The notes under the pieces were generated by a model that worked only from the letters and a program-made list of their open reading frames with translations, ran no database searches and was not told where the DNA came from. Shown piece by piece: positions 51,994-57,099 of a stretch of DNA of 57,099 bases (the first letter of the stretch is position 1; each line of letters starts with the position of its first letter). A program made the translations under genes and the position numbers. Source of the stretch: Streptomyces varsoviensis (GTDB taxonomy: Bacteria > Actinomycetota > Actinomycetes > Streptomycetales > Streptomycetaceae); the NCBI RefSeq assembly GCF_000718635.1, contig NZ_JOBF01000035.1:1-57099 (forward strand), in the 5' to 3' direction.

Positions 51994-52545
51994 CTACGGG
52001 CGTCCGCTGTACCGCGCCGCCCACCCCTCGATGGCGTCGGCCGCCATGTCGAAGGCCTCGGCGCGGGAGAGGAAGTCGCCGTTGTGGTCGGTGAGCACCG
52101 TACGCACCGGCTCACCGGTCCGCCGCCCCACGACCAGGGCCTGGCCCTGCACCGTACGCGGCAGCCCCAGCCACCGCACGGGCTGCTGCACGGTCCGTAC
52201 GGACGCGACGTCCTGCCACCGCACGGTCAGCGAGGTGAAGAGGCCGGTCTGGCGCAGCCCCTCGGCGCTCACCCAGACGCCGACCCGGACCAACTGGACG
52301 GCGAAGCCGATCACCAGCACCGCCACCCCCAGGCAGATGCCCGCGCCGGTCAGCGAACCGGCGGCGGCGATGACCACGGCGGAGAAGAGGATGTACGAGG
52401 AGAGCAGCAACAGCAGCGCCGCGCCGCCGACCCGCCAGGGGCCCGGCCGGTACGGGCGGCGCCAGCGCTCCCGGTCTTCGAAGGGGAGGGGGACAGCGGC
52501 CGCGATCTCGTCGTCGCGTTCGGCTGTCAGGAAGGGCAGGGGCAC
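51994..52545 (-). CDS. PH domain-containing membrane protein
   Basis: 183 residues. After a polar N-terminus (about 1-40) come two transmembrane helices (about 42-62 and 67-88) and a bacterial pleckstrin-homology domain (WVSAEGLRQTGLFTSLTVRWQDVASV, then VRTVLTDHNGDFLSRAEAFDMAADAIE). Such bPH proteins are widespread in actinobacteria and their function is unknown. It lies upstream of the convergent terminator. Confidence 0.78.
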   Translation of the reverse strand: MPLPFLTAERDDEIAAAVPLPFEDRERWRRPYRPGPWRVGGAALLLLLSSYILFSAVVIAAAGSLTGAGICLGVAVLVIGFAVQLVRVGVWVSAEGLRQTGLFTSLTVRWQDVASVRTVQQPVRWLGLPRTVQGQALVVGRRTGEPVRTVLTDHNGDFLSRAEAFDMAADAIEGWAARYSGRP

Positions 52546-52606
52546 AACTTGTCCTCACTCACAAGCACACTCGAATGGGCTGTGCTCGGTGAGGTTATCC
52601 ATGCGA

Positions 52607-52645
52607 ACGGGCCCGGACCACCCCAGGGGGGCGGTTCGGGCCCGT
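52607..52645 (-). terminator. terminator of the 80-residue membrane protein gene
   Basis: acgggcccg (52607-52615) pairs with cgggcccgt (52637-52645), with an inner ccacccc/gggggcgg stem. Confidence 0.6.
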
Positions 52646-52656
52646 GGAACGCCCGA

Positions 52657-52899
52657 TCAGCGGCCGGTCGACGCCTCGGACCGCTGGGCGTGCTGAGGGC
52701 TCTGCGCCCCGGGCTGGAGCGAGGGCATCCCGAACAGCAGCGCGCCGACCAGACCTGTCGTGACGGTCAGACCGATCAGGACACGTCCGGCGAGCTGCGT
52801 CCGGCTCGGGCGTTCTCGGGGCGGCGGCGTGATGTTGCTGCGGTAACGCTCGGCTTCGGCGACGAAGGCGAACGGCACGGGCTCTCGCCGGCGGAACAT
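52657..52899 (-). CDS. small membrane protein of unknown function
   Basis: 80 residues from ATG 52899, with aggag 9 bases upstream; an in-frame start 33 bases earlier lacks one. MFRRREPVPFAFVAEAERYRSNITPPP is followed by one transmembrane helix (about 38-57, AGRVLIGLTVTTGLVGALLFG) and a short polar tail. It is divergent from thyX. The 283 bases between starts hold no further gene I can support. Confidence 0.72.
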   Translation of the reverse strand: MFRRREPVPFAFVAEAERYRSNITPPPRERPSRTQLAGRVLIGLTVTTGLVGALLFGMPSLQPGAQSPQHAQRSEASTGR

Positions 52900-53182
52900 G
52901 AAGGGCTCTCCTAGGAACCTCGTAGTGGGCACTCACACATACAGACGAACGCCGGTCCGTTTTGGTGCCCGTTTTCGGCAACTTTCTGTGAAAAATATCA
53001 ACTCCCGATCCGCGCGCTTCCGAAAGCCACGCCCCATACGGGCGCGAGGGAAGGGGACGCGTGGGCGGAGCGCCGGGTCCCGTGGCGGCCGGGGCGCCGA
53101 GCGGCTCGGCGGGGCGGGCTTGTCAGTGGTGGCCCGTAGGCTGGGCGCCGCCCGAACCATGCGATTGGAAGGACCCCCGCCG

Positions 53183-53923
53183 GTGAGCGACACCCCCACC
53201 GAGAGCGCCGCACCCAGCTTCCGCAGCGATGTCACCGTCGAGCTGGTCAAGCACAGCGCCGCCGACTCCGACGTGCTGTTCGCCGCCCGCGTCTCCACCG
53301 CCGGCGAGCAGTCCCTGGAGGAGATCACCAAGGACCCGGAGCGCTCCAAGGGGCTCATCAACTTCCTGATGCGGGACCGCCACGGCAGCCCGTTCGAGCA
53401 CAACTCGATGACCTTCTTCATCAGCGCCCCGATCTTCGTCTTCCGCGAGTTCATGCGGCACCGCGCCGGCTGGTCGTACAACGAGGAGTCCGGCCGCTAC
53501 CGCGAGCTGCAGCCGGTGTTCTACGTGCCGGGGGAGTCCCGCAAGCTGGTCCAGGAGGGCCGCCCCGGCAAGTACGTCTTCGTGGAGGGCACGCGGGCGC
53601 AGCACGAGCTGACGGGCCGCGTGATGGAGGACTCCTACCGCGCGTCCTACGAGGCGTACCAGGAGATGCTGGCCGCGGGCGTGGCGCGCGAGGTGGCGCG
53701 CACGGTCCTTCCGGTCGGCCTCTACTCCTCGATGTACGCGACGTGCAACGCCCGCTCCCTGATGCACTTCCTCGGGCTGCGCACCCAGCACGAGGCGGCG
53801 ACCGTCCCGTCCTTCCCGCAGCGCGAGATCGAGATGGTCGGCGAGCAGATGGAGGAGGCGTGGGCCAAGCTCATGCCGCTCACACACGCGGCGTACAACA
53901 AGAACGGGCGGATCGCCCCGTAG
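53183..53923 (+). CDS. thyX: FAD-dependent thymidylate synthase ThyX
   Basis: 246 residues from GTG 53183, with ggaagga 11 bases upstream. ThyX makes dTMP from dUMP using FAD, NADPH and methylene-tetrahydrofolate. The signature is R92-H-R94 in FMRHRAGWSYNEESGRYRE. The spacing from RHR to the Ser is eight residues here against seven in the usual RHRx7S motif. C-terminal NARSLMHFLGLRTQHEA and REIEMVGEQMEEAW are conserved. The in-frame extension to 52898 is rejected: it has no ribosome site and is Arg-rich. Confidence 0.95.
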   Translation: MSDTPTESAAPSFRSDVTVELVKHSAADSDVLFAARVSTAGEQSLEEITKDPERSKGLINFLMRDRHGSPFEHNSMTFFISAPIFVFREFMRHRAGWSYNEESGRYRELQPVFYVPGESRKLVQEGRPGKYVFVEGTRAQHELTGRVMEDSYRASYEAYQEMLAAGVAREVARTVLPVGLYSSMYATCNARSLMHFLGLRTQHEAATVPSFPQREIEMVGEQMEEAWAKLMPLTHAAYNKNGRIAP

Positions 53924-53970
53924 TGCCAGCACATGCACAGGTGTGCGGGCTAGTGCGAGAAGTGTCCAGA

Positions 53971-54000
53971 TTGCGGCATTTCGTTACCTTCATCTAGGCT
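53971..54000 (+). promoter_or_regulatory. candidate dapA promoter
   Basis: TTGCGG (53971-53976), 18 bases, TAGGCT (53995-54000). The start would be near 54007, giving a leader of about 100 bases that opens with the hairpin at 54013. Confidence 0.5.
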
Positions 54001-54012
54001 GACATACGGACT

Positions 54013-54046
54013 CGGCGCTGCCTGAACCCCCGAGCAGGCAGCGCCG
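54013..54046 (+). promoter_or_regulatory. leader hairpin of dapA / terminator of thyX
   Basis: cggcgctgcctg (54013-54024) pairs perfectly with caggcagcgccg (54035-54046). It has no U-run. It lies downstream of the TAGGCT box, so it would be the first structure in dapA mRNA. Confidence 0.6.
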
Positions 54047-54082
54047 GGATCCATATCGCACTCCCCAAGGGAGCACCTCACG

Positions 54083-54097
54083 GTGAGCAACGAGTAG
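54083..54097 (+). CDS. four-codon leader ORF before dapA
   Basis: GTG-AGC-AAC-GAG-TAG (V/M-S-N-E-stop). A good ribosome site, aagggag (54068-54074), sits 8 bases before it, while dapA itself has no clear one. Its stop is 10 bases before the dapA ATG, close enough for re-initiation. It could be chance. Confidence 0.4.
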   Translation: MSNE

Positions 54098-54107
54098 CGT
54101 GGGCCCC

Positions 54108-55007
54108 ATGGCTCCGACCTCCACACCGCAGACGCCCTTCGGGCGGGTCCTGACCGCGATGGTCACGCCCTTCACCGCTGACGGCGCGCTCGACCTCGAT
54201 GGCGCCCAGCGACTCGCCACCCATCTGGTGGACGCCGGCAACGACGGGCTCGTCGTCAACGGCACCACGGGCGAGTCCCCGACCACCAGCGACGCGGAGA
54301 AAGCCCAGCTCGTACGGGCCGTGGTGGAAGCGGTCGGCGACCGGGCCCACATCGTCAGCGGGGCCGGCACCAACGACACCCGGCACAGCGTCGAGCTGGC
54401 CCGCGCCGCCGAACAGGCGGGCGCCCACGGACTGCTGGCCGTCACGCCCTACTACAGCAAGCCCCCGCAGGAAGGTCTCCTGCGGCACTTCACCGCCATC
54501 GCCGACGCCACCGAACTGCCGGTGATGCTCTACGACATCCCCGGCCGCAGCGGCGTACCGATCAACACCGAGACGATCGTCCGGCTGGCCGAGCACCCGC
54601 GCATCGTCGCCAACAAGGACGCCAAGGGCGACCTCGGCCGCGCGAGCTGGGCCATCGCCCGCTCGCGACTGGCCTGGTACTCCGGCGACGACATGCTGAA
54701 CCTGCCGCTGCTGTCCGTCGGCGCCGTCGGATTCGTCTCCGTCGTCGGCCACGTGGTCCCCTCGGAGCTGCGCGCCCTGCTGGAGGCGCACACCGGCGGC
54801 GACGTCCAGAAGGCCGTCGAGATCCACCAGAAGCTGCTCCCGGTCTTCACCGGCATGTTCCGCACCCAGGGCGTCATCACCGTCAAGGCCGCGCTCGCCC
54901 TCCAGGGCCTGCCCGCCGGCCCGCTGCGCCTGCCGCTCGTCGAGCTCTCCCCGGAGGAGACGGAGCAGCTCAAGCGAGATCTGGCCGCCGGCGGGGTACA
55001 GCTGTAG
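54108..55007 (+). CDS. dapA: 4-hydroxy-tetrahydrodipicolinate synthase
   Basis: 299 residues from ATG 54108. It condenses pyruvate with aspartate semialdehyde in the lysine/diaminopimelate pathway. The Schiff-base lysine is K170 (IVANKDAKGD). T53-T54 lie in NGTTGES, Y115-Y116 in VTPYYSKPP, and Y142 and R147 in LYDIPGRSG. GTG 54099 is an alternative start. A dapA-RNase J order is common in Streptomyces. Regulation may act through the leader (promoter, hairpin, mini-ORF). Confidence 0.96.
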   Translation: MAPTSTPQTPFGRVLTAMVTPFTADGALDLDGAQRLATHLVDAGNDGLVVNGTTGESPTTSDAEKAQLVRAVVEAVGDRAHIVSGAGTNDTRHSVELARAAEQAGAHGLLAVTPYYSKPPQEGLLRHFTAIADATELPVMLYDIPGRSGVPINTETIVRLAEHPRIVANKDAKGDLGRASWAIARSRLAWYSGDDMLNLPLLSVGAVGFVSVVGHVVPSELRALLEAHTGGDVQKAVEIHQKLLPVFTGMFRTQGVITVKAALALQGLPAGPLRLPLVELSPEETEQLKRDLAAGGVQL

Positions 55008-55057
55008 CCACAGACTTCACAACTGAACACCGACAACAACTGCAAGTGCACGAATGT

Positions 55058-55098
55058 CACGCGCGCCATGTGTCCCAGGGGGACATGTGGCGCGCGTG
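55058..55098 (+). promoter_or_regulatory. 18-bp hairpin touching the RNase J ribosome-binding site
   Basis: 55058-55075 (cacgcgcgccatgtgtcc) pairs with 55081-55098 (ggacatgtggcgcgcgtg), allowing two G-U pairs, around loop caggg. The Shine-Dalgarno gaggag begins at 55101. It may end dapA transcripts and may also control RNase J translation. Confidence 0.7.
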
Positions 55099-55112
55099 GT
55101 GAGGAGAGTCTT

Positions 55113-56798
55113 TTGAGTCATCCGCACCCTGAACTCGGTCCGCCGCCGAAGCTGCCCGAGGGCGGCCTGCGCGTCACCCCGCTCGGCGGCCTCGGCGAAA
55201 TCGGCCGCAACATGACGGTCTTCGAGTACGGCGGCCGCCTGCTCATCGTCGACTGCGGGGTGCTCTTCCCCGAGGAGGAGCAGCCCGGAATCGACCTGAT
55301 CCTGCCGGACTTCACGTCCATCCGGGACCGTCTCGACGACATCGACGGCATCGTGCTCACCCATGGGCACGAGGACCACATCGGTGCCGTCCCCTACCTG
55401 CTCCGCGAGAAGGCGGACATCCCGCTCATCGGCTCCAAGCTGACCCTCGCGTTCATCGAGGCGAAGCTCCAGGAGCACCGCATCCGCCCGTACACCCTTG
55501 AGGTCACCGAGGGACACCGCGAGCGCGTCGGCCCCTTCGACCTCGAATTCGTCTCGGTCAACCACTCCATCCCGGACGCCCTCGCGGTCGCCATCCGCAC
55601 CCCGGCCGGCATGGTGGTGCACACCGGCGACTTCAAGATGGACCAACTGCCGCTCGACGGCCGCCTCACCGACCTGCCCGCGTTCGCGCGGCTCGGCGAG
55701 GAGGGCATCGACCTGCTGCTCTCGGACTCCACCAACGCCGAGGTGCCGGGCTTCGTCCCGCCCGAGCGCGACATCTCCAATGTGATCCGCCAGGTCTTCG
55801 CCAGCGCCGACAAGCGCATCATCGTGGCCAGCTTCGCCAGCCACGTGCACCGCATTCAGCAGATCATCGACGCCGCGCACGAATACGGGCGACGGGTCGC
55901 CTTCGTGGGCCGCTCGATGGTCCGCAACATGGGCATCGCCCGCGACCTCGGCTACCTCAAGGTCCCCGCCGGGCTCGTCGTCGACGTCAAGACCCTCGAC
56001 GACCTGCCGGACGACGAGGTCGTGCTCGTCTGTACGGGCTCCCAGGGCGAGCCGATGGCCGCGCTGTCCCGGATGGCCAACCGCGACCACCAGATCCGCA
56101 TCGTCCAGGGCGACACCGTCATCCTGGCCTCCTCGCTGATCCCGGGCAACGAGAACGCGGTCTACCGCGTCATCAACGGCCTGACGCGCTGGGGCGCCAA
56201 CGTCGTCCACAAGGGCAACGCCAAGGTGCACGTCTCCGGCCACGCCTCGGCCGGCGAGCTGCTGTACTTCTACAACATCTGCAAGCCCCGCAACCTGATG
56301 CCGGTCCACGGCGAATGGCGGCACCTGCGGGCCAACGCGGAACTGGGCGCGCTCACGGGCGTCCGCAAGGACCACATCGTCATCGCCGAGGACGGCGTCG
56401 TCGTCGACCTGGTGAACGGCGCCGCGCGGATCGTCGGCAAGGTCCAGGCGGGATACGTGTACGTGGACGGCCTCTCGGTCGGCGACGTCACCGAGTCCTC
56501 CCTCAAGGACCGCCGCATCCTCGGCGACGAGGGCATCATCTCCGTCTTCGTCGTCGTCGACAGCACCACCGGCAAGGTCGTGGGCGGCCCGCACATCCAG
56601 GCGCGGGGCTCCGGCATCGAGGACTCCGCGTTCGCGGCGGTGCTCCCGAAGGTCGAGGAAGCCATCGCCAAGGCGGGCTCCGACGGCGTCGCGGAGCCGC
56701 ACCAGCTCCAGCAGCTCGTGCGCCGCACGCTGGGCAAGTGGGTCTCCGACAGCTACCGCCGTCGCCCCATGATCCTCCCCGTCGTCGTCGAGGTCTGA
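55113..56798 (+). CDS. rnj: ribonuclease J
   Basis: 561 residues from TTG 55113, with gaggag 6 bases upstream. It is a metallo-beta-lactamase/beta-CASP nuclease with endo- and 5'-3' exoribonuclease activity. The zinc site is H84-x-H86-x-D88-H89 (LTHGHEDHIGA). The beta-CASP part has VVHTGDFKMD, SDSTNAEVPG and later VHVSGHASAGEL. The C-terminal domain is short. An in-frame ATG at 55068 would start inside the hairpin and has no ribosome site. With PNPase in the same window, two main RNA-decay enzymes lie within 10 kb. Confidence 0.96.
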   Translation: MSHPHPELGPPPKLPEGGLRVTPLGGLGEIGRNMTVFEYGGRLLIVDCGVLFPEEEQPGIDLILPDFTSIRDRLDDIDGIVLTHGHEDHIGAVPYLLREKADIPLIGSKLTLAFIEAKLQEHRIRPYTLEVTEGHRERVGPFDLEFVSVNHSIPDALAVAIRTPAGMVVHTGDFKMDQLPLDGRLTDLPAFARLGEEGIDLLLSDSTNAEVPGFVPPERDISNVIRQVFASADKRIIVASFASHVHRIQQIIDAAHEYGRRVAFVGRSMVRNMGIARDLGYLKVPAGLVVDVKTLDDLPDDEVVLVCTGSQGEPMAALSRMANRDHQIRIVQGDTVILASSLIPGNENAVYRVINGLTRWGANVVHKGNAKVHVSGHASAGELLYFYNICKPRNLMPVHGEWRHLRANAELGALTGVRKDHIVIAEDGVVVDLVNGAARIVGKVQAGYVYVDGLSVGDVTESSLKDRRILGDEGIISVFVVVDSTTGKVVGGPHIQARGSGIEDSAFAAVLPKVEEAIAKAGSDGVAEPHQLQQLVRRTLGKWVSDSYRRRPMILPVVVEV

Positions 56799-56813
56799 CG
56801 CCGCGTCAACTCC

Positions 56814-56861
56814 CTGGACGGCCGCACCGATGCCGATTTGCATCCGGGCGCGGCCGTCCAG
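56814..56861 (+). terminator. terminator after RNase J
   Basis: ctggacggccgc (56814-56825) pairs with gcggccgtccag (56850-56861) around a 24-base loop. Confidence 0.6.
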
Positions 56862-56950
56862 TACGTTTACGGCTCCACCGCAGCGGGAACCGCGATCACT
56901 CACGTGTGACCGACCGTCCCGAATAGCGAGTGGAAAATCCGGCCCAGGGA

Positions 56951-57099
56951 AACCTGATAAAGTCGGAAAAGCCGAAAGGCAAACCCCTTCTGACGGGGAT
57001 CGGAGATGAATTCCGACCGGAAACGGAACGGAAAACGGATCTGGTAGAGTCGGAAACGCGAAGAAGCCGAAAGGCCGAAACGCACCGGCGGAAATCAGG
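56951..57099 (+). promoter_or_regulatory. tandem promoter/leader region of an rRNA operon
   Basis: Two -10-like boxes share the pattern ctg-TAAAGT-cgga (TAAAGT 56958-56963) and ctgg-TAGAGT-cgga (TAGAGT 57045-57050), 87 bases apart. Each is followed by a cggaaa...gccgaaaggc element. By recall this is the tandem-promoter, AG-rich leader found before Streptomyces 16S rRNA genes. No clear -35 boxes are seen. The 16S gene is not in the window. The flanking stretch 56862-56950 shows no gene. Confidence 0.6.

Noticed and set aside
52898..53182. N-terminal extension of ThyX
   Set aside because: Arg-rich, no ribosome site, overlaps the divergent gene start. GTG 53183 fits the family.

Overview
The window is very GC-rich. 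Its genes use GTG and TTG starts freely, favour G or C at third positions and sit in tight operons. Gene order matches, from memory, the central chromosome of Streptomyces (the S. coelicolor SCO5696-SCO5745 neighbourhood): ispG, a DUF4081-type acetyltransferase, proS, rimP-nusA-ylxR-infB-DUF503-rbfA-truB, ribF, a type VII secretion (ESX/T7SS) cluster, rpsO-pnp, an M16 peptidase, dapB, thyX, dapA and RNase J. The last bases look like the promoter and leader region of an rRNA operon whose 16S gene would start beyond the right edge.

Layout. 1-6532: a broken ispG remnant, two GNAT acetyltransferases, proS, an aminoglycoside-phosphotransferase-like kinase, and a ferritin-like (DUF4439) protein paired with a lipoprotein. 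6714-13940: the translation and transcription-elongation operon (rimP, nusA, ylxR, infB, DUF503, rbfA, truB). 14226-19559: a 1,420-residue trypsin-like pseudo-protease/P-loop protein, then ribF. 19677-46119: the T7SS region. It holds an EspI-like ATPase, an unrecognised 274-residue protein, EccE, EccB, two mycosin proteases with two membrane-anchored PQQ-type propellers between them, a WXG-like pair, EsxB/EsxA, a DUF397 protein, a lipoprotein, a large WXG protein carrying two EF-hand-like loops, its small partner, EccC and EccD. 46464-56798: rpsO-pnp, M16 peptidase, dapB, small membrane proteins, thyX, dapA and RNase J. 56862-57099: rRNA operon leader.

How the genes fit together. The left and right blocks are core information processing (ribosome maturation, IF2, RNA decay by PNPase and RNase J) with lysine/cell-wall precursor synthesis (dapB, dapA) and thymidylate synthesis (thyX). 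Between them sits a complete secretion machine: the EccB/C/D/E membrane complex, mycosin proteases, EsxAB substrates and a probable cytosolic regulator (the EspI-like ATPase). Candidate cargo is interleaved with it. The cargo block at 36.4-40.3 kb looks less GC-rich than the core genes and is the most accessory part of the window.

Items most worth a second look: the T7SS cargo module with EF-hand-like loops; the overlapping four-codon upstream ORFs before infB; the protease-like domain with alanine in place of the catalytic serine; the ispG deletion; the short-period tandem repeats near the T7SS genes; and the leader hairpins and mini-ORF of dapA and RNase J. Starts were chosen from Shine-Dalgarno sequences and remembered homologues. 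No database search or folding calculation was run.
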